A DNA stretch of 64,000 nt from Nymphaea colorata (taxonomy: Eukaryota; Streptophyta; Magnoliopsida; Nymphaeales; Nymphaeaceae), in assembly GCF_008831285.2 (NCBI RefSeq), contig NC_045147.1, positions 1,140,001 to 1,204,000 on the forward strand. The letters run 5' to 3'. Of this stretch, positions 24,531 through 36,045 are shown in pieces; the stretch's first letter is position 1; every line of letters starts with the position of its first letter. The position numbers and the translations under genes were made by a program. The notes below the pieces were generated by a model that did no database searches, was not told the DNA's origin, and saw only the letters and a list, made by a program, of their open reading frames with translations.

Positions 24531-25280
24531 GTGACTAGTGATCAGATGAGAATAAGGCATAATAAGGGCCGGGTCGGCCATTCCTGGCCTCCAATATATG
24601 TTTTTGCTATTGATCTGGGCCCATTGGTCATTTAACAAGGATGAAGTAATTGAAGTGTTAATATCGAACCCAGCTTGCAACTTGCAGAATATTTTGGTAC
24701 ACGATCCAATACTGTCCACCCTTACTCTAATTAAGTTGATTCTTTCTAGTGACCCTACCCACTAGATTCCCTTTGTTTTGACACAAAAGAAGAGCTTTCT
24801 CATTATCGACCCTACCCTCTAGATGCCTTTGTTTCTGTACAAAAAGAAGAGTTTCTTCTCATTAATCTCTGGTGTAGTTACTTGACCTTTCCGTTTAATC
24901 TGATCTCTTTAACTGTAATGACTGGCTTACAGTATGGTCTGTTTCTTTTTTCTTGATTTTTTTTCTCTTCATTATTACATCTCGTATTGCAGGTTGTTTT
25001 TTTATCAATCAATTATATTTTAGGCATAACTTTTATTTTGGGATGATGTCAGAAACCAAATAGATTTTTAATGTGACCAAAATGTAATCAGGATTAATGC
25101 TTGAACAACATCAGAATGATAATCTGGGCAGGATGTATTTGTTGAATAAAATGTAGGCCATAGTAAATACTTATCCCTTTTTCTTCCCAATTAATGCAAT
25201 TCTGGTATTGGATTGTTGCCAAACTAAACGAGGCTAAGTCTTCAAAAGACTTAATTGATTAATCAAATTGCAATTTGCAG

Positions 25281-25376
25281 CATAATCCAGAGTTCCTTAA
25301 AAGGGTGGATCAAGATAGACATGACTCTGGGAATGATGACATCAGGTCTCAGCTCAACTACCCAAGTGATAACTAA
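25281..25376 (+). CDS. Candidate terminal exon (unrecognised)
   Basis: Acceptor CAATTTGCAG followed by 31 codons and TAA (HNPEFLKRVDQDRHDSGNDD...). A second frame is also open over most of it, which weakens the case. If real, it would end a plus-strand gene. Confidence 0.25.
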   Translation, partial: HNPEFLKRVDQDRHDSGNDDIRSQLNYPSDN

Positions 25377-27794
25377 TTGTTAAAATCAATTTGGGTTGGC
25401 TTAGCTAAGTCAGCAGATCATTCAAGGTGCATTGATTCAGATACTGTTATTCAATTGTTTGTTTGACCGTTTGGAACCGTATCAATTACCATTATATTTC
25501 TTTCAATTAATTGACCCTTGCTAATTATTATTTGCTTTATTCTGTAACAGGTGACATATTTGAATTTCCCCCTTTTTGTAACTTGTGGAAATTCAAAATT
25601 TGATCTTTTGACTATTCAGATTCAAATATGTTTCCAGTCAATGCGATTGTGATTTTTCTGAATCTTTTTGATAACTGATTGCATTTAGAGAAAAAAAAAA
25701 GGCTTACAAATTGATCTTCATCCTCCTTCCCATTTGGTATTGTTATTATTTTCTAAATTCCTGTGAAGGCCACAAGGGAAAAAATGTAAATCAGCTTATG
25801 ACCACCATTAAGTGAAATTGGAAAGTGGGTAAATGACATGAAAGTTTGAAGTTGTGGCTTCAAAAGAAAGAGGAAGTCTTTTCACATAAAGGACTTTCTG
25901 AGATTCAACTTTTTATGTGAGAACTTTGCTTCTCCTTTAAGGAGTTATAAAAGTTTTCATGTGGGTAGCTAGGTTTTCCTTTCATTTCCTGCTCTTTCTT
26001 TTCCATGAGTCACAAACAAAATGTTCATCACACCAATAAAGTTTCTCAAGGGAGAAAATTTTCCCTTTATATCTTTGATGGGTTCAAAACATGACCCAAG
26101 AGGGCATTTAATAACTGAAGAAAACAAGTACCTTTGCAAACATGACAGGATTTAACCTCAGCTCCCTATTTCTGGCAGTTGTCAGAATTCATTAATGATG
26201 TTGCTCATCTGAAGAATTTCAAAACTAGGACGCCTATATTTGGTATTAAAAGCAGTGTGCTGTGGGCCAAGTGAAATTTCTCTTAATACAAACAACCCAA
26301 CATAAGGGTCAGTACTGGCCCATGGATCATGGCCCTGCAATCTAGTACAACACTGAATCACAGGCTTTGGGGAGCAAAGGCACAAAGGAAGAGAGTAGAA
26401 GGGGGAGACGCCAGTTGAAAGAGAAAAAGGCAGGTTGATTTTCTTGGCCCTTTGTCCCTTTGTCACATTAAAGAAAGTGTTAATTGAATAAAATAAAAAG
26501 GAGCCAAACAAGGCTTTGAAGGAACAGTTTTTCTTTTTTCCTTCTGAAAAACAGAGAAATAAATAAAGCAATTGCTGCCCATCAAGCAGCCCAGGATTCT
26601 CAAGCCATCAGCAGCTTTGGTTCCCTTTTCCCATCACACCTGCTTTTAAATCCCATCAATGGAAAAACAGAAAAGCAATAAAAGGAGAGAGAGAGAGAGA
26701 GAGAGGAAATAAAGCAGATTCTGTCATATGAAAAACTGGTTGTTTCACCTCTGCTCTTATCTGTTGTGCTGTTTCTTGTGCTGGCACAAACTGCTGATCC
26801 CCAACCCAAGGCTCCCATGCCCACCACATATTTTAAAAAGATTAGCTCAGCAGGATTGGCTTCACTCTCTCTTTTTGTCCCCTTAAGCTTTCCTTTCTTT
26901 ATTAGAGACCTCATTGAAGCAGGAAATGTGGTTAAACTGATGATAAAAAGATGATTCCATACTGTCTTCTTTCTGCTCCTCTTCCCTTTTGTGATTATTA
27001 AATTGTCTCTTAATCTTTAAATACAGAAACCCCACCAGTGATCACAATTTTTTTTTAAAAAAAAATAAAAAGCAATTGACCCACAGATCTCTTCTCACAG
27101 CATTTCTCGCCTGTGATTCCGTTGTTAGGTACTGGCAGGGCTCGGTCACTAGCATTTGCTTCATTTACATATCCAAAAGGGCACTTATAAATATATAATA
27201 GAGCAAATATTTGAATATGTTAATGTGAAAATAAAGAAATATTAAAGGGCTGATGTGGGCAGTTAATATGCGGCTCGGTCACTAATTTGCATTCAGTTTC
27301 AATCAGTATGGACGGCTTTTCAGTCTTTGCGCCTGATCTCATTCTAATGCATTTGTTTGGCGGTGTTACGGTCTGTTGGATGTCCTCTTTAAAAATTTTG
27401 AAATTTTAATTAGAAAACCATTTTGATATTTAAATTTTAACATAAATACAGTAAAATACTGTTGGGTTGTATGATCAAAATATCAAAGTGAATAAAGGCT
27501 GCATATTGTTAAAATCAATGCATTATAGCAGATGTGATCATCTCGCTATCGGTTAAGATAGGAACGAGGCCAAAATTGTTGCTGTCAGCCTGTGACCTAT
27601 TGGCCACAGCAACACCTTCCAGCTATGAACTAGCGTGCTACTTTTGAGTCTTGACATAACTCACGGACAGATTTGTTTTGATGGCGATCGATAACCTACA
27701 TAGGAATTGGGGTGGTCCGATGGGACCCTCCTCCAACACACACATATATATATATTATTATTATGCTTACGAGATATACGAGATGATGCAAGTC

Positions 27795-27856
27795 AAGCCC
27801 AAACCTAGGTGTTCATCACACACATAAGCCCAAACCTAGGTGTTCATCACACACAT
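27795..27856. repeat. 31-bp perfect tandem duplication
   Basis: AAGCCCAAACCTAGGTG... occurs at 27795 and 27826, next to a CACACA/TATATA/GTGTGT tract. Confidence 0.9.
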
Positions 27857-28643
27857 ATATATATGTGTGTGTGCGCACGTGTATGTATCCATATTTTACA
27901 CTTAAAAGATATAAGAGAAGATGCACCTAACCAAAATCGGACAGTTAAGAGAAAAACAAGAGAAATATGATGGACATTTTTCGTCATATTTTATTAGGTC
28001 CTATATTTTTCTTCATGTTTTTCTTTTAAGCATCCATCTGCATTAGATAAACGGCCTTGACTAGATGGCTGAGTAACTCTGAACAGTAGAATCGTCATTC
28101 ACTTATATATATATATATAAGCACGGTTTAATCATGAGTGCTCGATGCAATCGGCTTTAACTAAACACATTGCACATGGTGGAATGCACTGGGCGTTATG
28201 CTGTGAGCCAAATAATTTTTCCATCGCAGCCCGGACAAGGAAATCCATATATATATATAAAGCATGGGGATTTGGTGGGGGGGAATGTGATCCGTAGGTT
28301 TGCGGAAACCAGTGCACTTCAAGATTAGATTGGTTCAGAAATAATGACAAATTCTCCATTCTCCTGCATCCTACAATTTACGTATGATGGTATATTTAAG
28401 GAAATTGACATATCAGGTGAAATCCCCAGACGAGTTTCCGTGATAGAAATTCCTGTACTACTTCCAGAACAGAGTGACCTCCTTTTTCAAGTGGCCGGCT
28501 GGTGCACACATAAGAGGCCTTGTCATTTTCATGTGAGCCCGATTTGTCGTCTCAAAGTAATGTTAATAATTCGATGTTGATAGACTCTATTTCTCCACCC
28601 ATGAAGTACTTGTGGAGTAAGTTAGCTCTCGTTTTCATTGTGG

Positions 28644-28644
<1 letters not shown>

Positions 28645-28676
<32 letters not shown>
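28645..28676. repeat. (TC)n microsatellite
   Basis: About 32 uninterrupted bases. Confidence 0.95.
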
Positions 28677-28679
<3 letters not shown>

Positions 28680-30114
28680 CCAGATATGCCGATTGCTGAA
28701 ACGCAAAGACTTCTGTTAACTAGATAAATAGCAGCAGTTCTTCATTGTATATAAGAAATATAGATTCTTTTCTGGTAAAAATTTTCTTTTTACAATATCT
28801 GAAAGGAAAACACAATCCTAATCGCCTCATTGGAGCAGCCTTTTAGCCCCCCACAAGCCTTCCCTTATTATACACTGGGCTTTGATTTTAGCTAGCAAAA
28901 GGGTTCCAAGTTCTAACCACATCCTATGAAGGTACACTTAAAAAGAGAGTGGACTGACTTTGCAATGATGCTCCTTTAAGTAAAACTCTAGTGGAATCGG
29001 ACTTGCTACTGAAGAAACTCGTGTTAAAGGCTCAACTTGACAAAAACTAGGAGAAATAACAGTAGCAATATGAACAAGGAGATTGTGACTGCCTTCTTAA
29101 AAAAGAGGATAGAAACGGGGACAAGATAGACACAAAAGCCAATAGAAGAAGTGAAACGAAAGGAAAAAGGAAAAGAGAAGTGGTGGACAAGCTTGATCCA
29201 CATCTTCCCTTCTTTAGAATTGGGCCCCTAGCCCTGTTGCTGGGTCATACGCTATATGCCCCCCTGTCACTCTCTGCAATCCTCCTGCTAGTTTTAGTTC
29301 CTCATTACCTTTCCAATATTGCCTTTTCCCTTTCATTTTTACCTTTTAGTTTTTTGCCCTGCTCAGAACTTTGCCTTCAGGTAGAAGATGAGCATTGGCT
29401 GGAAGAAAGAGCACAGTGCCGGTCAAAAAGCAAATGATTTCTTTTTCTCAAGTTGCTTTTACATACGTCACCAGCATGAGAGCTTGAATCATTCCTCAGA
29501 GGGGAAAACTCCAAGCAGACATAGGAAAATATGGCCCTCAAACACAGGCCACCCAGAGGGAAAGGGCAAAAAGGAAACCTCCACTAAAAGATAAGAACAC
29601 AACTGTGGAGTTCATGGTTGAAGAATTTGAAAAAGACCCAAATCAGATTTCATCCTTTTGTATGTGGAAAAGGTGAGGAGGCTCAGTTTTAGCAGATCAA
29701 AGATGTGTTTTGCAGCACAAACTTTACAACTTTATGCCCAAAAGAAAGTATAAAGAACTGCAGTACTAATGCTTCAAATCAGTGGCTCAACACAGTGATG
29801 GGAGAAAGCAACATCCAAGAATATTGATGGGCATATATTTGTTACACAAACAAAGGATCTTCATTCCCTTTCATGGCAGGATCTCTCTCTCTCTCTCCTT
29901 ATTTTCTGCCCTTCTTCTATGTAGGTGCTAGAAACAAACAAGACCCATCAACATCTGGAGGCCAGAGATGCTGTAACAACCTACAAGTTCTACTGGCACA
30001 GAACGAGTTCTGTAAAATGAACAGTGTTAGCCGCCCAAGAGGGTAGCTGAATCCCCGTATATATCTTTCTCATCCATCATCTAAAAGAATTATAGCCTCG
30101 AAGGAGAGAGGCTT

Positions 30115-30459
30115 TCACCCTGGCCTAACTCTCTTTTGACCAAGCTTCCCATCTGATTTCGTGGTTCCCGCAGAATCGCCATCTGAAGAAGCCTCCATTG
30201 ATTTAGTGAACGAGCTCGAGAGGTCGGCGTAGAGATCAACAACCCGCCGAATGTTATTGTTGAGCTCTCTGATCAAACCCACGTTCCTGCTGAGGTTATC
30301 AGGAATCCTTGACTCGTGATTTTGGTTAATCTCATTGATTAGTACCCTGTTCTGGTCCAGGATGTTCTGAACCTGAAGGAAGCTCTTCTGAAAGGTCTGA
30401 AGAACCTTACTGTCAAATTGCGTGGCGCTGCCAGGGCCTGGGTACGTATCCCCTTCCAT
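30115..30459 (-). CDS. EFL: EARLY FLOWERING 4-like protein (ELF4/DUF1313 family)
   Basis: A single-exon ORF of 114 residues with a TGA stop. The core from about residue 16 to 88 has the ELF4 family signature: DSKVLQTFQKSFLQVQNIL, DQNRVLINEINQNHE, IPDNLSRNVGLIRELNNNI and RRVVDLYADLSSSF. This region forms the paired helices of the family. The acidic start (MEGDTYPG) and basic C-terminal tail (GQKRVRPG) resemble the EFL2/3/4 subgroup more than ELF4 itself. Length and lack of a coding intron match the family. In Arabidopsis ELF4 joins ELF3 and LUX in the evening complex, which represses clock and growth genes in the nucleus; EFL proteins are partly redundant. Function here is inferred from family. 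The start is supported by an upstream 5'-UTR acceptor (TGTATTTGCAG) at 30491 and by conservation right from the first residues. Confidence 0.93.
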   Translation of the reverse strand: MEGDTYPGPGSATQFDSKVLQTFQKSFLQVQNILDQNRVLINEINQNHESRIPDNLSRNVGLIRELNNNIRRVVDLYADLSSSFTKSMEASSDGDSAGTTKSDGKLGQKRVRPG

Positions 30460-31585
30460 TCTATTTCCAGAATTGACTCGATATCAGGCCTGCAAATACA
30501 TAAAATAATGAGAGCAATTTACCTAAAATTGGCTGTGAAGAGCTTAAAGCTCAAATTAGCCGGAAACAAATGAGATAAATCTTTTAGAGGAGATTCTTTT
30601 TTGCGTGGGCCATCAAGTATAGTATTTCACAGCAACCCAACTATGGATAGGTTGTGTCTGTGTGTGTGTGCGTGAGTGCGTGGGTAATATGGGGAATTAT
30701 TGATGGAAAAATCTGATCAGCGAGGAAGATGGAAATCAGTGGAATACACAAATAAAGATGAGCACAGTAAAATGGAAACGGTTAAAAAAAAAAAGAAAGA
30801 GAAAAAGTGGGTTGGGAAGAACAAGAAATAGGACAGAAATGGCAGCACAAACGTTGAACCGTACTAAAATACTAGCAGAGATTTTCCTGATGAGGAAAAA
30901 GTAGAGAAAAAAAATGGGGAAATCGGGAGAGAGAGAGAGAGTGGTCTACCAAAATTCCCTCAGGTTTCTGCAGAACAAAGGACCAGAACAGAAAAGATGA
31001 AAGAACGAAGATGGATGCCAAGAACCAAAACAAAACTTAAAATTAAAAAGCAAGATTAATAAAGGAAGCCATCTTTAAAACTGTTCACCTAAAACCATCA
31101 AGACGAAAACAAGGAAAAGAAAGGAATACTGAGAACCCGTCAAAGAAAAACCATTTTGAACTAACACCCAGATCACAAACCACAAACAATTCATGAGTCT
31201 CAGAAAGAGAGAGACAGCTAAATCGATAAAAAGGGACGAGGGAAAACGAAGGAAGACAAGATTTGGCTACTTCTAACCGTACCTCGGAGACGCAGAACAT
31301 TTCTCCTCTTCTCGTAAAAGAGGGCGCGAGAAATGGCCGGCGATGGCGACGAGGGTCAGCAGCAGGAGGAAAAAGAAGGGAAGAAGGTAAGGAAGCAAAA
31401 GGAATGATCAACCTCCAATGAAAAGATGGCCTGATTCTCCCATCAAAATCCTCCAAGAGAAGTACAGACCCACTCATTCACCAACAATGGCCTCTTTAGA
31501 GAGAGAACGAGAGAGAGCGGATATGCGAGAATAAGTAGATTTGACAGTCAGGCTCCAATCGCTCCCTCTTTCTCTTTCTTCTTCT
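30460..31585 (-). other. 5' UTR of the ELF4-like gene with one intron
   Basis: Upstream of the ELF4-like start an acceptor (TGTATTTGCAG) sets a second exon at 30490. A donor CTCCGAG/GTACGG ends the first exon at 31283. The implied intron (31282-30491, about 790 bp) would lie wholly in the leader. The first exon would run from about 31585 and is rich in GA/CT tracts, as many plant leaders are. Inferred from splice motifs only. Confidence 0.55.
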
Positions 31586-31612
31586 TCCTACATCCTCAAA
31601 CCCCCCTCTCCC

Positions 31613-31621
31613 TTTTTTATA
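31613..31621 (-). promoter_or_regulatory. TATA box of the ELF4-like gene
   Basis: TATAAAAAA on the minus strand, followed downstream by GA/CT-rich sequence, about 330 bases before the proposed leader donor. A start about 30 bases downstream (near 31585) would fit. Tentative but well placed. Confidence 0.5.
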
Positions 31622-31764
31622 CGAAAATCTCTCTTTCTCTCTCTCTCTCTCTCTTTCATTCAGTTTGTTAATTATGATTATCCATGTTTCAGATCTCCTA
31701 TGTTACCAACATACCCTCTTTTTTTTTTTTTTTTTTTGGTGTAAAAACTACCCTTGAGATTCCA

Positions 31765-31772
31765 AGATTTTT
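31765..31772 (-). promoter_or_regulatory. CCA1-type binding site candidate upstream of the ELF4-like gene
   Basis: AAAAATCT on the minus strand, the consensus of the CCA1/LHY binding site, about 180 bases upstream of the inferred start. CCA1/LHY are known to repress evening clock genes in Arabidopsis. An 8-mer in AT-rich DNA can occur by chance. Confidence 0.25.
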
Positions 31773-31949
31773 GTGGCGCGTTTCAGTGACCAACCTGCCC
31801 TTGGTCAAACCCAGTTTTGCAAGTTCTGCAGTTGACTTGGATCTGGTCACATTGGTCTGGTCCACCTCCGCCTAGGCGCATACGCATGAGTCAATTGGCA
31901 AGGCAACTATGAAGTGTTCCCAAACACTTTGGATGAAATTATCCGCTAA

Positions 31950-32546
31950 TTTAATTTCTTCTGTAATCAAACAAATGATGACTTTATTCAATTATACTAA
32001 GGCTTCAAAAGGGAGATATCTAGAAGTGGCAAAGTCTTTTTTCATCTAAAAGATTGTTTCAAAACTAGAATGGAAAGCAGTAAACGCATCAACTTTTGGA
32101 TTCATAAGTTTCAAAACTACTTTAAAATCTAAGTGAAAGTGATACACCTATCAACTACAATATCCATAAGATTCATGGCTGCTTCAAAACTTGTGTAGAG
32201 ACCGATACATCTATCAATTATAATGTTGTAGATTAATCATTCATAGTTTAGAAAAATAATACCCACAAAAATTAAATTAATGCCAAACTTTTACGAGCCC
32301 GCTCAACCTGTTACTCCCCTCAAAACCATATCAAGACGTTTAGGATTCAATAGAATTGGTTTTTTACACGAAAAAATGAGAAGTCACTCAAACTAACCGT
32401 CTTTCAACCCTTCTTACCACATTTACAAACAAACAATTTAAACTCTATCAAGTCCAACAAATCCGCTCCACGATTGATTTCCAAACAGAGCCATCGAGAT
32501 CTCGAGAAATAATTTAAAAAGACATACTTTTTGGATTACACTTTTG

Positions 32547-32548
<2 letters not shown>
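31950..32548. other. No gene seen
   Basis: AT-rich sequence upstream of the ELF4-like promoter with three degenerate AAACT-rich segments (CATAAGTTTCAAAACTAC at about 32102 and similar at 32047 and 32170). Confidence 0.4.

Positions 32549-32602
<54 letters not shown>
32549..32602. repeat. (TA)n microsatellite
   Basis: Uninterrupted AT dinucleotide run of about 54 bases. Confidence 0.95.
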
Positions 32603-32605
<3 letters not shown>

Positions 32606-33075
32606 CGCCCGCATCTTGGCACTCAGGTAAAGAACAAAAGTAAATTCCGAAAATCTTCCCTTAACGTGTTGAAGGCCACTTGTCGTGAGACGCGTGGCAG
32701 TCAGGCTCGGCAGACCCCCAGCCTTCGCCTCCGAGCCTCAGCCTGCCCAATCGACACGCACCCTTATTTCGCGGGCCCCACTTTCGCTGAACCACCTTCA
32801 ACACTTGGCAGTTATTCCTCTGTCGCAATTACCATCCTACCCGCAGCCATCTCGCGCCATTTTCTCGGAATGCCTTTGCGTTCCTCATGGGTAAAATGGT
32901 CTTTGTGCCGTCGTCGGGTGGCGATATTCGGGGGGTCACGGACATTGACAGACTCGGGGAGGAGAGGACAGCAGGAAGTTTGGGGGAAGGGGAAATTAAC
33001 GTGATGCCTTCGGTCTGCTCTTCTTTCATGGCGGAATGGAATTTTCAGATGCCAGAAATGAAGGTGGATTTCTCG
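32603..33075. other. GC-rich stretch about 1 kb upstream of the ELF4-like gene
   Basis: Moderately GC-rich, with ACGCGTGGC and TCTCGCGCCATT motifs. Frames are open on both strands, which is typical of GC-rich DNA; no protein family seen. It could be distal promoter or an old gene end. Confidence 0.3.
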
Positions 33076-33479
33076 GTTTGTTCTTGAATTCTATCTGCTT
33101 TTTTTTTTTTTTTTTGGCTTGGTAGTTGAAATATATATATATATCACAAATAAAAGAGTGGAGATTGTGCACACAAACTTATATTTGGCCACCGAAATGC
33201 TATTTCTACAAACGTGCCTTACTAAACTTAGTTTTGAGAAAACCCAGCTGTTTTTTTGTGTTGTCATCAAAACATCCAATCTTAGTTTTAATTTTCACAA
33301 AATTTAGCTTTCAAAAAGCTAATTTTTTAAAGGTGTCATCCAAATATCATTTGGCATCAAGGACACTCATTCACTATCCAGTGAATCGACCTCAAATATT
33401 AGAATAGATTTGTAAAACACTGGAAATAGTGTTTTATAAATTTGCTCCGATAGATGATACTCCCTAAGCATTCATGTTA

Positions 33480-33634
33480 CCAAAAGACCTCTTAGATAAC
33501 ATTTATATGACACTAGAAAAAAAAACCCAGTGTTTTATGAAAAAAGAGTATTTCACAAACCTAGTTTTGATGTCACTTAAACATGGGTTTAGTCTTCAAA
33601 ATATAGTTTTAGGATGTCATCTAAGCGGCCTTTT
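33480..33634. mobile_element. Short inverted-repeat element
   Basis: Left AAAAGACCTCTTAGATAACA and right (reverse strand) AAAAGGCCGCTTAGATGACA form near-perfect inverted ends about 150 bases apart, with GTTTTATG/CATAAAC-like motifs inside. Confidence 0.5.
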
Positions 33635-34324
33635 ATTTATTTATTTTTTTCAGAGGTACTTTTGGTTTGTATTTTATGACCTTTAAGTTGTTAAAAAGAT
33701 TTTTATTTTAAAAACTAGTATCTAGCTCCTAATTTTCGAACGATTATTAACTTTTTATTCTGAACTATCATTTGCGATTGTGCTTCTAGCTTTTCAAAAA
33801 ATGATATCAAAAACCACACGGACATCCAGATGCACCCGACATGTTGCTTTAGCTGAAGATATACCTGATATGAACGCAAACACCATGATGAAATCATGAT
33901 ATTTGTTTGACCAATAACACCATGATTTTCGACTGCTAGAGGAAAACAGATAAAGAAACCAATTTTCCTTTGCAAGGAGGGCAAATAATATCGTTGCCAT
34001 CTTTTTGTTTAAAGGGAGGACAAATGATATCCACACAGAGCGCCGTGGGGGTACGATACGACTTGTAGTCATATGTATCTATCATTTTCTGAAGTCTTGG
34101 TTAAAATATTTACAAGTCTAACTAATTCTTGACAAGAATTTAAGAGAGAGAGTCATAACTCAAATAACTAATAATTTCTTCTATAACTCATGCACACTAT
34201 TTAGCATTTAATGAAGATAGTGAAATGGAGATAGAGAGTTATTTCAATTGTTTAGTGTGAGTGAAAAATAAAATCTAATAATCCGGCATGCATACAACCA
34301 TTTTGACATTTGTGTAGAGTTATC

Positions 34325-34465
34325 TCAAAGAGGATTCCGGATCAACTAGAGTATCGTGTGTCCACTATTTAAAGTCTATACGAGTAACGCCAATGGGAAT
34401 TGAACTGACGATCGGACTTTCACAGGTTACCAGTCAGATCAACTATACTATGCCCCCTCAAGTCG
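34325..34465 (-). mobile_element. SINE-like insertion, minus strand
   Basis: On the minus strand: GGGGGCATAGTATAGTTGATC (box A) and AGTTCAATTCCCATTGG (box B), then CGTTACTCGTATAGAC. tRNA-like head only. Confidence 0.5.
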
Positions 34466-35339
34466 TGACATTTATATGAAAAATATATTATTTTCAAAAT
34501 CAGGTAATTCTTTTAACAATAACTGATAAAGTGCATACAAGAGACGCAAGCAGTTGGGTTAGAGACTAATTGAGCTGCAGAGTTTTAAGTTGAATGAGCC
34601 AAGAAGAAGGCTAGGCACTTAATATTGTTTTATGATAAAAAATGATATGTGGCGGTCTTTTTGTTCTCAATTTTTTTTTCCATTTTTTTGAGGGCTACGA
34701 TGGCAACCCTCACATCTTTCCCAAAAAAACAAAAGAAAAAAAAAAGAAAAGAAAATGAAAGCAACAGAGAAAAAAAAAAAAAAGATGCTTGACATAACTC
34801 CCCTTCATGACCACATTATCATGCATTAAAGAGTCCTTATTTTGTCCTATGAACAATCCTGGAATATTTCTCTTTTCCAATTTTTCCCAGAACTTTTTAA
34901 AATTTTTTAACACATTTGATGATCAATCATTCACAAGGCATGACAAGGTTTGAAAAGTATAGTTCACTGAAGGTTAGGTACAGAGACATGCCTGACGAGT
35001 TTGCAGGATCCCTGTGCCTGTGATTTGTGATATCATTTATGCACCCTATTCTCAGTAGGACTTTTTGTAGAAATGGTCTCATGAGTTAGGTTTAGGAAAT
35101 AGGAACTGTCATGGGTTTGGTGGTACTTTTTTTTTCTTTTTCTTTTCCCAATTTCCATGGCAGGTAGGACCATTTTTTTGGAGACAACAGAGACGGGGTG
35201 TCCTGCAGATGGAGGTCTCACATGTGAACCCTTTAAATATTAGGTACTTCCTGAGTTTCATGACCCTTGTTCAGCCACCACCCAACCCAAAAAAAAAAAA
35301 AGGAAAAGGAAAAGGAAAAACATGGACTTGACTTCAACC

Positions 35340-35620
35340 ATAATAAGCCATGAGGCTATCCTCAGCCAGGGCAGAACAGCGCGAGGACCTGGGCCCTTGG
35401 TCTTGGCCAGGCATGGCCGGGGCACAACGTAGCAGTAGCCGAGAGGCGCCCGGCCACGGCTGGCGTCATCCCGAGTGCATGGCTTACACGGTAAGCTCTC
35501 GTAGCCAACAGGTGCCTGGGCACACTTGAGAGCATTGTCGGCACCATGCCGAGTCAAAGAGAGCCCCTGGCCGACTTAGCCGAGAGGCCGCAGGTGTCGC
35601 CGCGCCACTAGCTAGAAACC
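35340..35620. other. GC-rich island without a recognised gene
   Basis: About 280 bases of markedly GC-rich sequence in an AT-rich region, with an internal echo (TAGCCGAGAGGC at about 35437 and 35577) and many GGCC/GCCGGGG motifs. Open frames exist but show no family. It may be a fragment of a GC-rich transposon. Confidence 0.4.
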
Positions 35621-35844
35621 CTAATGGACATATCCTAAAATTGGGTTTCAGTTTTATAAAATTAAACAGGAGCCTTATGGTCCCCCTCCCAAGTGATTTG
35701 ATTGGTAGGTGCTTGGGAATCACTAGAGAGACTAGATTCTCATGAGTTGTCTTCTTGAATTCTTGACAATTCTGTTTAGAAGAAACGAAGACATCCTTGG
35801 GATAAGGATGTGCAACTTTCTTGTCATTAACACAACTCTAACTT

Positions 35845-36045
35845 CAGCCCCATGAGTGTGGCGCAACTTGTTCGGTTAGTGGTTGGTAGACAGCCGGTTG
35901 CTGGTTCAAATCTAAGTGGCGGCTGCTCTTTGCAAAAGCCAACGCATGCGTAGACAAGGAGAGCAAAGAAGTCTCTGAATGTGGATGGTTTCCCCAAGTG
36001 ACATTGAAAGGAAGAAACACAAACCCTAACTATTGAAAAAGGCTA
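35845..36045 (+). mobile_element. SINE-like insertion
   Basis: Box A TGGCGCAACTTGTTCGG, box B GGTTCAAATCTAA (35902-35914). The body carries GTGGATGGTTTCCCC. Confidence 0.55.

Larger units (their letters stand above)
25377..29882. other. Gene-poor stretch downstream of the ELF4-like gene
   Basis: Few transposon remnants compared with its surroundings, small CT/GA runs (26682-26705, 29883-29897), the 31-bp duplication at 27795, and a repeated GGCTCGGTCACTA (27140, 27275). No coding evidence on either strand. Confidence 0.4.

Noticed and set aside
27795-27856. CRISPR-like direct repeats
   Set aside because: Only two adjacent copies with no spacer; a simple tandem duplication in a plant genome.
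32531-33004. 157-codon plus-strand frame beginning in the (TA)n repeat
   Set aside because: It starts inside a microsatellite, has low-complexity composition, and the opposite strand is also open. No family motif.
35362-35557. Minus-strand frames in the GC-rich island
   Set aside because: All frames are long because of base composition; none has a recognisable motif.
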